Source: Cellulomonas telluris
GTDB lineage: Bacteria; Actinomycetota; Actinomycetes; Actinomycetales; Cellulomonadaceae
Direction: 5' to 3'
Length of the DNA: 64,000 nt
Assembly (NCBI RefSeq): GCF_004886325.1
Contig: NZ_QXFN01000004.1
Location: 434,001 to 498,000, forward strand
How positions within the stretch are numbered: position 1 is the first letter of the stretch; each line of letters starts with the position of its first letter. The notes beneath the pieces are model-generated. The model did not search any database. It saw only the letters and a program-made list of their open reading frames with translations, and was not told where the DNA came from. This document shows, piece after piece, positions 15,816 through 23,446 of the stretch. A program made the position numbers and the translations under genes.

Positions 15816-16397
15816 GTGAGCAACGAGACCGCCGAGAACGCCGGCGCCGTCCCCCAGCGTGCGCAAGGCCTCCTGTTCGACGACGACCTGCCCGATCTCG
15901 ACGTCGCCACCGGCTACCGCGGCCCGACCGCCTGCCGCGCCGCCGGGATCACGTACCGGCAGCTCGACTACTGGGCCCGGACGGGCCTGGTGGAGCCGTC
16001 GATCCGCCCCGCGACCGGGTCGGGCACGCAGCGTCTGTACAGCTTCCGGGACATCCTGGTCCTCAAGGTCGTCAAGCGGCTCCTGGACACGGGCGTGTCG
16101 CTCCAGCAGATCCGCACCGCGGTCTCCCACCTGCGCGAGCGCGGCGTGGACGACCTCGCGCAGATCACCCTCATGTCGGACGGCGCGAGCGTCTACGAGT
16201 GCACGTCGGCGGACGAGGTCATCGACCTCGTCCAGGGCGGGCAGGGCGTGTTCGGCATCGCCGTCGGACGGGTCTGGCGCGAGGTCGAGGGCAGCCTCGC
16301 GGAGCTGCCGACCGAGCGCGTGGAGGAGGACGGCGAGACGCCGTCCGCACCCCAGGACGAGCTCGCGCTGCGCCGTCAGGCACGGTCCGCCGGCTGA
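15816..16397 (+). CDS. MerR family regulator, Rv1830/ResR-like
   Basis: A 193-residue MerR-type regulator. The DNA-binding part reads TACRAAGITYRQLDYWARTG and QRLYSFRDILVLKVVKRLLD (about residues 35-90), followed by the effector region with ECTSADEVIDLVQGGQGVFGIAVGRVW. This fits the Rv1830/ResR/McdR family, linked in M. tuberculosis to growth and division control. GTG 15816 is used because AGGGAGG ends 8 bases before it; GTG 15813 is possible. It closes the garA-ftsR-DUF151-MerR cluster, behind its own promoter. Confidence 0.88.
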   Translation: MSNETAENAGAVPQRAQGLLFDDDLPDLDVATGYRGPTACRAAGITYRQLDYWARTGLVEPSIRPATGSGTQRLYSFRDILVLKVVKRLLDTGVSLQQIRTAVSHLRERGVDDLAQITLMSDGASVYECTSADEVIDLVQGGQGVFGIAVGRVWREVEGSLAELPTERVEEDGETPSAPQDELALRRQARSAG

Positions 16398-16426
16398 GAG
16401 CACCGACCGCTCGAGCGACCGGCCAC

Positions 16427-16462
16427 CGACGCCCCGCCCAGGACGACCCGGGCGGGGCGTCG
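16427..16462. terminator. Bidirectional hairpin terminator
   Basis: Perfect 13-bp stem (16427-16439 with 16450-16462) and a 10-base loop between the convergent MerR and ParA genes. Confidence 0.85.
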
Positions 16463-16467
16463 TCGCG

Positions 16468-17235
16468 TCAGCGGCGCGGTGCGCGCAGCGCGCGCTCCAG
16501 GAGCTGGTCGAACACGTCGGCGAGCTCCGCGGCGGCCGCGCCCGGCCACGCGTGCACCGGCTGCGCGGCCCCCTGCGCCTGCTGGAGGGCGGCGCGCTCG
16601 GGGATGCTGGGGGAGAGGACCAGGGGGCCGTAGAGCGTCTGGAGCTCCTGCAGCCGGTACGCCTGCTCGACGGACCGCGCCCGCACGCGGTTCACCGCGA
16701 TGCCGAGGGGCTGCAGGGCCGGCGCGGCGCTGCGGCGCAGCTCGTCGATCGTGCGCATGGCGCGCCCGACCGCCATGACGGCGAACAGGCCGGGCTCGGT
16801 GACGACCACGGCGCGGTCGCACGCGGTCAGCCCGGTGCGCGTGAGCCCGCCGAGCGACGGCGGGCAGTCGATCAGGACGAGGTCGTAGCCGTCCAGCCAC
16901 GACAGCGCGTAGCGCAGGCGGTCGAGGTCGTCGTCGTCCACCCGGTCGTGCAGCACGGAGCGCTCGGAGCCCACGAGCACGTCGAGGCCCTGCCCGGACC
17001 AGCTCGACGGCGCGGTCGCGGCGGCGAGCGTCTCGCCGGACGGGGCGTCGAGCACCGACGCGACGTCGCCCGGGGCGGCGCCGGCGGCCCCGAGCGCCAT
17101 CGTCGAGTCACCCTGCGGGTCGAGGTCGACCACGAGCGTCCGCAGACCCCGTTCGAGGGCGGCGGACGCCAGACCCAGCGTCACCGAGGTCTTGCCGACA
17201 CCACCCTTGAGGCTGCACACACCGAGGACCAGCAC
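16468..17235 (-). CDS. Orphan ParA/MinD-type ATPase
   Basis: A 255-residue deviant Walker P-loop ATPase: CSLKGGVGKTSVTLGLASAA with both the signature lysine and the catalytic P-loop near residues 9-17, Walker A' VVDLDPQGDSTMALG, and switch II LIDCPPSLGGLTRTGL. No parB-like gene is next to it, so it is not the chromosomal parAB pair. Such orphans position proteins or DNA on the nucleoid. GTG 17235 lies 7 bases after a TACCGT -10 (17243-17248 on the minus strand), suggesting a leaderless message; GTG 17244 would add three residues. It lies only about 1 kb from the dif candidate. Confidence 0.88.
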   Translation of the reverse strand: MLVLGVCSLKGGVGKTSVTLGLASAALERGLRTLVVDLDPQGDSTMALGAAGAAPGDVASVLDAPSGETLAAATAPSSWSGQGLDVLVGSERSVLHDRVDDDDLDRLRYALSWLDGYDLVLIDCPPSLGGLTRTGLTACDRAVVVTEPGLFAVMAVGRAMRTIDELRRSAAPALQPLGIAVNRVRARSVEQAYRLQELQTLYGPLVLSPSIPERAALQQAQGAAQPVHAWPGAAAAELADVFDQLLERALRAPRR

Positions 17236-17474
17236 GGGCGCCACGGTAGCCGGGCACCGCACCGCGCACGAAACGCCGTGCGGGCGCGTCGTCCATCGCG
17301 TCTCGTCGTGCGGCGCCGCGCGAGGGGGCCTCAGCACCCGTTACGGCGCGTCCAGCACCTGCCGGACGCCGGCAGCGGCGGGGGAGCGGCCCCCGGGGTC
17401 GCGTCGCCGGCGCAGGGTCGGGGCGCGGGTCGGTCCGGTGTGCTGCTGCGGTCGCCGCGGACCGTCGTCCTGGC

Positions 17475-17480
17475 TAGCGT
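17475..17480 (+). promoter_or_regulatory. Candidate -10 of the small acidic ORF
   Basis: TAGCGT 25 bases before the GTG start, ahead of a strong GGAAGGAG ribosome binding site at 17492-17499. Confidence 0.45.
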
Positions 17481-17505
17481 CGTCCCAGGACGGAAGGAGC
17501 GCACC

Positions 17506-17712
17506 GTGACCGAGAACCCGGACGTGCCGACGCTCGAGCAGGACGAGACGGTCCCGCCGCGGCCCGAGGAGGAGGCGGCGGACCTGGCGCGCAGCCGCCC
17601 GGACCCTGCCGGCCACGGGGACGAGCGCAGGGCAGCCGCCGACCTGGAGGCCGTGGACGGCCTGGGGGAGTCGCGGCCCGAGGACGGACCGACGGCGCGC
17701 GAGGTCGGCTGA
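17506..17712 (+). CDS. Small acidic hypothetical protein
   Basis: A 68-residue, strongly acidic and probably disordered protein (begins MTENPDVPTLEQDETVPPRP). It has no membrane segment, cysteine or recognisable domain. It is called real because GGAAGGAG sits 6 bases before the GTG and TAGCGT precedes it at promoter distance. It ends 35 bases before the GNAT gene. Not recognised; no function proposed. Confidence 0.6.
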   Translation: MTENPDVPTLEQDETVPPRPEEEAADLARSRPDPAGHGDERRAAADLEAVDGLGESRPEDGPTAREVG

Positions 17713-17747
17713 CCGTCGCCGGCCCACGGGTAGGGCATCCTTGCGGG

Positions 17748-18257
17748 ATGCAGATCCGAGCCGTGGTCGAGGACGACTGGGCGCTGGTGCGCGAGGTCCG
17801 GCTCCGGGCCCTGCGCGAGTCGCCGGAGGTGTTCGGGTCGTCCCTCGCGCGCGAGGAGAGATTCGTCGAGTCGCACTGGCGCATGCGCCTGCGCACGAGC
17901 CCGACGTGGGTGGCCGTCGACGACGACGGTGCGCCGCGAGGGCTCGTGTCGATGATCCGGGAGCCGGGCTCGCCGGAGGACGACCGCCACGTGCAGCAGA
18001 TGTGGGTCGCGCCGGAGGTGCGCCGCCAGGGCGTGGCGTGGTCGCTGCTCGACGCCGTCGTGCGCGCCGCGGCGCACGACGGTGCGCGCACGGTCTCGCT
18101 GTGGGTCGTCGAGGACAACGCGTCGGCCGTCGACCTGTACGTGCGTGCCGGCTTCGTGCGCACCGGCGAGCGTCAGGCGCTGCCGCGCGACCCGGACCGC
18201 GTCGAGGAGCGCTACGAGCGGCGGGTCGACGTGGCGGGGCTCGCGGCCAGTCCCTGA
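17748..18257 (+). CDS. GNAT family N-acetyltransferase
   Basis: A 169-residue acetyl-CoA-dependent acetyltransferase. Motif A is visible as QQMWVAPEVRRQGVAWSLLD (Arg-x-x-Gly-x-Ala acetyl-CoA loop) and motif B as SLWVVEDNASAVDLYVRAGF. The N-terminal TLRALRESPEVFGSS-like region resembles the acyl-acceptor part of small-molecule or protein acetylating members. The substrate cannot be read. A CATCCT -10 (17736-17741) lies 6 bases before the ATG, consistent with a leaderless transcript. Confidence 0.88.
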   Translation: MQIRAVVEDDWALVREVRLRALRESPEVFGSSLAREERFVESHWRMRLRTSPTWVAVDDDGAPRGLVSMIREPGSPEDDRHVQQMWVAPEVRRQGVAWSLLDAVVRAAAHDGARTVSLWVVEDNASAVDLYVRAGFVRTGERQALPRDPDRVEERYERRVDVAGLAASP

Positions 18258-18310
18258 CGGGTCGCGAGGGAGGGCGGGTCTGCCAGCTGCGCAGGGCGCC
18301 TGTTCCGTCG

Positions 18311-18338
18311 GTCTGACATAATGCACATTATCGGCGTT
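18311..18338. other. dif: Candidate dif site (XerC/XerD chromosome dimer resolution)
   Basis: The 28 bases split as GTCTGACATAA, TGCACA and TTATCGGCGTT, i.e. 11-6-11. Read on the minus strand, the right arm is TTATGTCAGAC, which shares TTATGT with the XerD arm of E. coli dif (TTATGTTAAAT). The left arm ends in GATAA as XerC arms end in ATAA, and the centre starts TGT as in E. coli. The core ATAATG-ca-CATTAT is an AT-rich island in very GC-rich DNA. Gene orientation changes around it. It is intergenic, in the 294-base gap between the GNAT and SDR genes. Confidence 0.8.
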
Positions 18339-18443
18339 ACGCGGAGGGGCTGCAGACGGGGTTCTCAGCTGGGGCTCGACGTGCCGGACGCCGCCCATCA
18401 CGGGCCTTTACGGGGCTCGAGATGACGTGTGAGGCTCGCTCGT

Positions 18444-18463
18444 GGTGCACGTGACGTTGCACC
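18444..18463 (+). promoter_or_regulatory. Inverted repeat upstream of the SDR gene
   Basis: GGTGCA-cgtgacgt-TGCACC, 6-bp arms with an 8-base spacer, about 90 bases before the SDR start. It may be an operator for a TetR-like or similar dimer. No regulator is next to it. The rest of the 18339-18551 gap shows no convincing gene. Confidence 0.3.
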
Positions 18464-18551
18464 CGCGACCTGCTCGTCGTGCATGCGGCCTCCCGAGTCG
18501 CGACGCGCCAATGACGTCGCCGGCACGGCGCGTGCCGACGACACTGGACGG

Positions 18552-19328
18552 ATGACACAGGATTACGACGACGCCGGTCGCCGCCCGGTCGCCCTGATCA
18601 CCGGGGTGGGCCGCACCAGGGGCATCGGCGCCGGTGTCGCCCGCGGGCTGGCGGCGAGCGGCTGGGACATCGCCTTCACGTACTACTCCGCCTACGACAC
18701 CCGCATGCCGTGGGGCGGTGAACCGGGGGCCACCGACGCGATCGCCGACGAGCTGCGCGCCGCCGGGGCGGAGGCGGTGGCGATCGAGGCCGACCTCGCG
18801 GACCCGCTGGCTGCGGACCAGGTGCTCGACGGTGCCGTGCAGGCCCTGGGTGGGGTGCAGGCGCTGGTGATGTGTCACTGCGAGTCGGTCGCCAGCGGGA
18901 TCCTTAACACCTCGGTCGAGAGCTTCGACCGCCACTTCGCGGTCAACGCCCGAGCCACGTGGTTGCTCATCCGTGCGTTCGCGGAGCGCGCCGAGGGCGA
19001 GGACGCACGACGGCGGGTCATCGCGCTGACGTCCGACCACACGGTCGGCAACCTGCCGTACGGCGCGAGCAAGGCCGCGTTGGACCGCATCACGCTGGCC
19101 GCCGCATCCGAGCTCGCGCATCTCGGGGTCCGCGCCAACGTCATCAACCCCGGCCCGATCGACACCGGCTGGATGACCGAGGCCGCACGCGCTGCCGGCA
19201 CGCGGCAGACTCCCCTGGGCCGTCTCGGCACGCCGAGTGACACCGCCGACCTCGTGACCTTCCTCTGCTCGGCCCAGGGCGGCTGGATCACCGGACAGCT
19301 GCTCCACAGCAGCGGCGGCTTCGCCTGA
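18552..19328 (+). CDS. Short-chain dehydrogenase/reductase
   Basis: A 258-residue SDR oxidoreductase. The cofactor loop is ALITGVGRTRGIGAGVARGL (residues about 14-33), the catalytic YGASK (Tyr-x3-Lys) is in LPYGASKAALDRI, with the serine in the preceding TSDHTVGN region. NPGPIDTGWMT and the C-terminal GWITGQLLHSSGG are typical. The usual NNAG motif reads CHCES here, which is unusual. ATG 18552 is chosen because the longer ORF adds sequence overlapping the upstream intergenic elements. The substrate is unknown; 3-oxoacyl-ACP reductase is a common default label for the family. Confidence 0.85.
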   Translation: MTQDYDDAGRRPVALITGVGRTRGIGAGVARGLAASGWDIAFTYYSAYDTRMPWGGEPGATDAIADELRAAGAEAVAIEADLADPLAADQVLDGAVQALGGVQALVMCHCESVASGILNTSVESFDRHFAVNARATWLLIRAFAERAEGEDARRRVIALTSDHTVGNLPYGASKAALDRITLAAASELAHLGVRANVINPGPIDTGWMTEAARAAGTRQTPLGRLGTPSDTADLVTFLCSAQGGWITGQLLHSSGGFA

Positions 19329-19458
19329 GGTCGCCGCGGCAGGTCCCGTCCCCGGGGCGGCACCGGTCGCTCTCCGGGGTGGGTCGTGCCGGCGGACGGT
19401 GCGCGTCCGAGGCCTGCGGGTCGGGTCCGGACGTGACCGGCGCTGGCATGATGCGCGC

Positions 19459-20082
19459 GTGGTCGAGCTGACTCTGACGCCCGAGGCCCGTCGCCGCGTG
19501 ATCCGCACGAACGTGCCGCCGGCCGTCGTCCCGGGGCTGCTGCTGGGCCTCGGCCTCGGCGGCTTCCTGCTGCTCGCCGGCCGCACGGCACAGGGGCTCG
19601 TCCACGTGCTCCTGGGCGTCGTCCTGACGGTGCTGGCCGTGGTGCTGTCCATCGTGAGGGCGCGCCGGTCCCGGATCGTCTTCGGTGACGGCACGTACAC
19701 GGTCTGGTCGTTCCGCGGCGACCGGCGGTTCACCGCGTCCGACGTGGCGGCCGTCGCGATGGTGACGGACATGCCGATGGGCGCCGTGACCGGCCACCAC
19801 CTGGTGCTCGCGGGGCGCAGCGGGCCGCTCGTGCACCTCGTCGGCGCGATGTGGGACCAGGCGCAGCTCACCTCGCTGGCGCACGACCTCGCCTCGCGCG
19901 GTGTGCCGGTGACCCCGTTCCCGCACCGGATCACGCCCGCGCAGCTGCGTGCGGTCGATCCCCGCTTCGTCGCCGCCTGGCGCGCCCGTCCCGGCGTGAC
20001 GGCGCTGGTCGCGGTCCTCGCGCTGCTGCTCCTCGTCGCGCTCGTCGTCGTGGTCGCGGTCCCGCTGCTCGTACCCGCCTGA
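19459..20082 (+). CDS. Hypothetical membrane protein
   Basis: A 207-residue protein with two N-terminal hydrophobic segments (about 15-40 and 43-65), a soluble middle part (SRIVFGDGTYTVWSFRGDRR), resembling small bacterial PH-like membrane proteins, and a C-terminal membrane helix. CATGAT (19447-19452) lies 6 bases before GTG 19459, suggesting a leaderless message; the longer ORF start is not supported. Function unknown; related-looking PH-like proteins occur elsewhere in this window at 35941 and 57081. Confidence 0.7.
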   Translation: MVELTLTPEARRRVIRTNVPPAVVPGLLLGLGLGGFLLLAGRTAQGLVHVLLGVVLTVLAVVLSIVRARRSRIVFGDGTYTVWSFRGDRRFTASDVAAVAMVTDMPMGAVTGHHLVLAGRSGPLVHLVGAMWDQAQLTSLAHDLASRGVPVTPFPHRITPAQLRAVDPRFVAAWRARPGVTALVAVLALLLLVALVVVVAVPLLVPA

Positions 20083-20103
20083 CCGCAGGCGTCACGGCAC
20101 CGC

Positions 20104-20979
20104 TCACCCTGCGGCGAGCAGCGGCACGAGCTCCTGGGACGCCCACGCCCGGAACGTCGTGGGCGTGGTGCTGACGTCGTCGCGCGGGTCCTCCGGGACG
20201 AACGCCGTGCGGAAGCCCTGTGCCATGCCGACGATCGCGTCCACGCGGGGCTCGGGCACGCCGAACGACCGCAGCTGCGCCGCGACGACCTCGTCGGGGA
20301 CCTGCTCGGCGCGCACCTCGCGTCCGATGAGCTCGGACAGCGTGCGGGCGACGTCGCCCGCCGACAGATCCTCGGGGCCCAGCACGCCCTGCGTGGTGCG
20401 TCCCGACCACGCGGTCGACAGCAGGCGAAGAGCCGCGACGTCGGCCACGTCGTCCGGGGCGACCCACGGGATGCGCTGCTCCACCGGCAGCTGGGTGGCG
20501 ACGACGCCGGACCGCAGGGCCTCGAGGTCCATGAGCACGTTGCTGAAGAAGTAGCCGCAGCGCAGGTGCGTCACGCTCGCCCCGGTGCCGTCCAGGTGCT
20601 CCTCGACGCGGCCGAGCCCGTCGATCTCCCCGAAGCCGCCGCGCGCCTCGGCCCCGACGCTGCTCTGCAGGACGACCCTCGGCACCCGGTTCGTCCGCAC
20701 GGCGGTCGCCGCGACGGCGCCGAACGCGTCGTAGGCGGCGAGCGGGTCGTCCCCCGTCGACGGCACCACCCAGTGCAGGGCGTCCGCGCCGGCCGTCGCC
20801 GCCACGACGGCGTCGGCGTCGGCGAGGTCGGCGACGACGACCTCGCTCCGGGCGCGCACCTCGGAGGTGAGCCGGTCGGGGTCGCGGACCAGCAGGACGG
20901 GCCGCTCCCCCGCACGGTGCAGACGGCTGACGACGCGTGCTCCGACCTGGCCGGTGGGCGTGCTGACGACGATGCGCAC
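20104..20979 (-). CDS. NmrA-like NAD(P)-binding oxidoreductase
   Basis: A 291-residue atypical SDR. It starts with the dinucleotide loop RIVVSTPTGQVGARVVSRLH, followed by LLVRDPDRL and VVADLADADAVVAATAGADA, and has a C-terminal domain seen in NmrA/YtfG quinone-reductase-like proteins. Strict catalytic Tyr-x3-Lys is not evident, as in NmrA redox sensors. GTG 20979 has GAGGAG 7 bases upstream. It is divergent from a Pro-rich hypothetical gene. Substrate unknown. Confidence 0.82.
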   Translation of the reverse strand: MRIVVSTPTGQVGARVVSRLHRAGERPVLLVRDPDRLTSEVRARSEVVVADLADADAVVAATAGADALHWVVPSTGDDPLAAYDAFGAVAATAVRTNRVPRVVLQSSVGAEARGGFGEIDGLGRVEEHLDGTGASVTHLRCGYFFSNVLMDLEALRSGVVATQLPVEQRIPWVAPDDVADVAALRLLSTAWSGRTTQGVLGPEDLSAGDVARTLSELIGREVRAEQVPDEVVAAQLRSFGVPEPRVDAIVGMAQGFRTAFVPEDPRDDVSTTPTTFRAWASQELVPLLAAG

Positions 20980-21148
20980 GGCGTGCTCCTCGGGTTGCTC
21001 GCTGGGACGGGACGGCTCCGGTGTACCGGCACCCTCCGACATCCCGCGTCGCCGAGCCGACCCCAGCCCGCTGTTCGCACCCCCTCGTCCCCGTCCGCAC
21101 GGTGCACCCCCGACGGGCACCGGCGAGCACACGTGACGCTCCCCCGCC

Positions 21149-21757
21149 ATGACCGATCCCCACGGCGCCGACGCGCCCGACCCCGTCCCCGACACCGTCC
21201 CCGACACCGCCACCGACGAGCCGCAGCCGGCCGGCAGCGCACCCGACACCGACCGTCCCCCGTCCCGCGCCCCGGCAGCGCCGGCGCACCCGCGGGGCGG
21301 ACCGGGAGCCGGCCCCCTCCCCTGGGCCGCGTCCGGACCGGACGACGACCTGGCCGACGCCGCCACGCCGGGCGTCGCCGTGCCGGACGCCGCCGCGGCG
21401 CTCGACCTGATGCTCCGGCTCGTCGGACCCGAGCGCGCCGGGCCGCCGGCGCTCTGGTTCGCGCTCCTGGACGCGGAGCGCCGCCTGCTCCCCGTCGTGC
21501 TGCCGCTGTCGGAGGTACCGCTGCGGCCCGACCCGGCGGCGGCGCGCCAGGTCGTGCACGTGCTGGCCTCGGTGCTCGAACGGGAGGCGCCCGGGGGCAG
21601 CGCGGTCGTCGCGGTGGTGCGTGCCGCCGGCGGGGACCAGGGCTCCTTCGAGCGGGCGTGGGCGCACGCGCTCGTGCTCGCGGCGACCGACCGCGACCTG
21701 ACGGTCAGCGCCGTCGTGGCCATCGGCGAGCACCGCGCGCGCGTGCTCGCCGTCTGA
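21149..21757 (+). CDS. Hypothetical protein with Pro/Asp-rich N-terminus
   Basis: A 202-residue protein that I do not recognise. Residues 1-75 are Pro, Asp and Ala rich and likely disordered. Residues 85-202 look folded (VGPERAGPPALWFALLDAER, EREAPGGSAVVAVVRAAGGD, HALVLAATDRDLTVSAVVAIG), with alternating strands and helices. The compact C-terminal domain is typical of small actinobacterial DUF proteins. There is no membrane segment. It converges on the aldo/keto reductase gene across a hairpin. Confidence 0.65.
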   Translation: MTDPHGADAPDPVPDTVPDTATDEPQPAGSAPDTDRPPSRAPAAPAHPRGGPGAGPLPWAASGPDDDLADAATPGVAVPDAAAALDLMLRLVGPERAGPPALWFALLDAERRLLPVVLPLSEVPLRPDPAAARQVVHVLASVLEREAPGGSAVVAVVRAAGGDQGSFERAWAHALVLAATDRDLTVSAVVAIGEHRARVLAV

Positions 21758-21767
21758 CGCCCGGGCG

Positions 21768-21790
21768 CGGGTCGGCCAGGGGCCGGCCCG
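21768..21790. terminator. Hairpin terminator between convergent genes
   Basis: 10-bp stem with one G-T wobble (21768-21777 with 21781-21790) and a 3-base loop, between the hypothetical gene (+) and the aldo/keto reductase (-). Confidence 0.65.
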
Positions 21791-21806
21791 TGCCCGGTGG
21801 ACCGCG

Positions 21807-22757
21807 TCAGGCCGCGGGGCTGGGTGAGGCGTCGTCGATGGCGGCGAGCTGCTCGAGCGTCGGCTCCCACAGCGTGGCGGCGACGTTGGCGCGGACCTGG
21901 TCGGCGGTGCGGGCGCCGGCGATCACCGAGCCCACGGCGGGCTGCGCCGCGAGCCCGCCGAGCGCGACCGTCGGCAGGTCGACGCCCCAGGTCTCGGCGA
22001 GCGCGGCGAGCGCCTCGATGCGGTCGAAGTCGGCCCCCTGGAGGCGCTGCGGCATGCGCTCGAGGCGCGAGCCGGCGGGTGCGCCCTCGCCGCGCCGGTA
22101 CTTGCCCGTGAGCAGCCCGGACGCGAGCGGCACGTACGGCAGGATGCCGACGCCCACGTGCTCGGCCGCCGGGACCAGCTCGGCCTCCGCCCCGCGGTCC
22201 AGGAGGTTGTACCGGTTCTGCGCCGACACGAACGGGGTCGTCCCCGCGGTGCGGGCCGCCCAGTCGGCGTCGACGACCTGCCAGGGCGCGAAGTTGGAGG
22301 ACCCGATGTACCGCACCTTGCCCTCGTCGACGAGCTCCTGCAGCGCGGCGAGCGTCTCCTCGACGGGCGTCTCCGGCTCGGGCCGGTGCAGCTGGTACAG
22401 GTCGACGTGGTCGGTGCCGAGCCGGCGCAGCGAGCCCTCGATGGCGCGGCGGACGTACCGCCGCGACGCACGCGAGCCCCAGTCGGCGCCGTTGAGCCCC
22501 TGCACGTCCATGCCGAACTTCGTCGCGACGACCACGTCGTCCCGGCGGCCCCGCAGGGCCGCACCCAGCAGCTCCTCGCTCTGGCCCGGCGTGCCGCCGT
22601 AGACGTCGGCCGTGTCGAAGAACGTGACGCCCGCGTCAAGCGCGGCGTGCACCACGGACGCGACGCCGTCCGGCTCGAGCGTGGCGCCGAACGTGTTGCA
22701 GCCGAGGCCGGCGGTGGAGACGGTCAGGCCGGAGTCGCCGAGGCGGCGGTAGGTCAT
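21807..22757 (-). CDS. Aldo/keto reductase
   Basis: A 316-residue NADPH-dependent aldo/keto reductase with TIM-barrel fold. The tetrad is visible: Asp in FFDTADVYGG, Tyr in the same segment, Lys in VVVATKFGMD and His in LYQLHRPEP. The cofactor part near the C-terminus reads VGSVIAGARTADQVRANV. It resembles the YghZ/Tas-like and potassium-channel beta-like subgroups. ATG 22757 has GAGGTG about 5 bases upstream; GTG 22763 would overlap that site. Divergent from rbpA. Confidence 0.9.
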   Translation of the reverse strand: MTYRRLGDSGLTVSTAGLGCNTFGATLEPDGVASVVHAALDAGVTFFDTADVYGGTPGQSEELLGAALRGRRDDVVVATKFGMDVQGLNGADWGSRASRRYVRRAIEGSLRRLGTDHVDLYQLHRPEPETPVEETLAALQELVDEGKVRYIGSSNFAPWQVVDADWAARTAGTTPFVSAQNRYNLLDRGAEAELVPAAEHVGVGILPYVPLASGLLTGKYRRGEGAPAGSRLERMPQRLQGADFDRIEALAALAETWGVDLPTVALGGLAAQPAVGSVIAGARTADQVRANVAATLWEPTLEQLAAIDDASPSPAA

Positions 22758-22946
22758 GGTCACCTCGGCAGCCTAGGCGCGTCCCGCGGACCCGGTCGCG
22801 CCAGGCGCGTCGTGCGACGCGGCCCGTCGCCGCTGCCCGGCAGCACCCGGGCCCGCGCGGCGGCGGGGCCGGTGTCCCACGCGGTTCCGCGCGCGCTCGC
22901 CGCGTGCCTGGGTCAGAGTGGTTTCACCAGACCTTCACGGCGGGCA

Positions 22947-22972
22947 GGAACATCGCCGTCCACGCCCCCGTT
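22947..22972 (+). promoter_or_regulatory. Candidate SigR-type promoter of rbpA
   Basis: GGAAC (22947-22951), 18-base spacer, GTT (22970-22972), about 55 bases before the rbpA ATG. This fits the GGAAT-N18-GTT pattern of Streptomyces SigR (thiol-oxidative stress) promoters, and rbpA is a SigR target in S. coelicolor. Confidence 0.55.
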
Positions 22973-23027
22973 GAGACACCAGGAAGCATCAGGCACGACG
23001 GCCGCACAACGGCACGGAGGTCCCCAC

Positions 23028-23372
23028 ATGGCCAACAGGTCCCTGCGCGGGATGCGCATCGGGTCCCACAGCATGGAGACGGAGCAGGGTGTCGACTTCG
23101 CCCCGCGTCTCCAGGCGTACTACGACTGCCCCAACGGGCACACCATCATCCTGCCGTTCTCGGTCGAGGCGGACGTACCGGTCGTCTGGGAGTGCCGCTG
23201 CGGCGCCGAGGCCCTGCTGCGGGACGCGACCAAGCCCGAGGCGAAGGCCGGCAAGCCGCCGCGCACGCACTGGGACATGCTGCTCGAGCGCCGCACGGTG
23301 AACGAGCTCCAGGAGCTGCTCGACGAGCGGCTCGACCTGCTCCGGGCGGGCAAGCTGCGCCGCAGCGCCTGA
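23028..23372 (+). CDS. rbpA: RNA polymerase-binding protein RbpA
   Basis: A 114-residue actinobacterial transcription factor that binds the principal sigma factor and RNA polymerase and helps open promoters. It has the N-terminal MANRSLRGMRIGS tail, the zinc-binding core with Cys34, His38, Cys56 and Cys58 (CPNGH ... ECRCG), the basic linker KPEAKAGKPPRTHWDMLLER and the sigma-interacting helix NELQELLDERLDLLR. Complete and of normal length. CACGGAGG precedes the ATG. It has a SigR-like promoter and is divergent from the aldo/keto reductase. Confidence 0.97.
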   Translation: MANRSLRGMRIGSHSMETEQGVDFAPRLQAYYDCPNGHTIILPFSVEADVPVVWECRCGAEALLRDATKPEAKAGKPPRTHWDMLLERRTVNELQELLDERLDLLRAGKLRRSA

Positions 23373-23384
23373 CCCCGCGATCCC

Positions 23385-23418
23385 CGACGCCCCCGGTGAC
23401 AACGACCCGGGGGCGTCG
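23385..23418. terminator. Bidirectional hairpin terminator
   Basis: Perfect 12-bp stem (23385-23396 with 23407-23418) between the convergent rbpA and lnt genes. Confidence 0.85.
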
Positions 23419-23446
23419 TGCTGTCCGGGCTCGGGCGGGCGTGGCG

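Noticed and set aside
18339-18551. Small minus-strand frame between dif and the SDR gene
   Set aside because: Arg/His/Ser-rich translation with no ribosome binding site; reads as non-coding.
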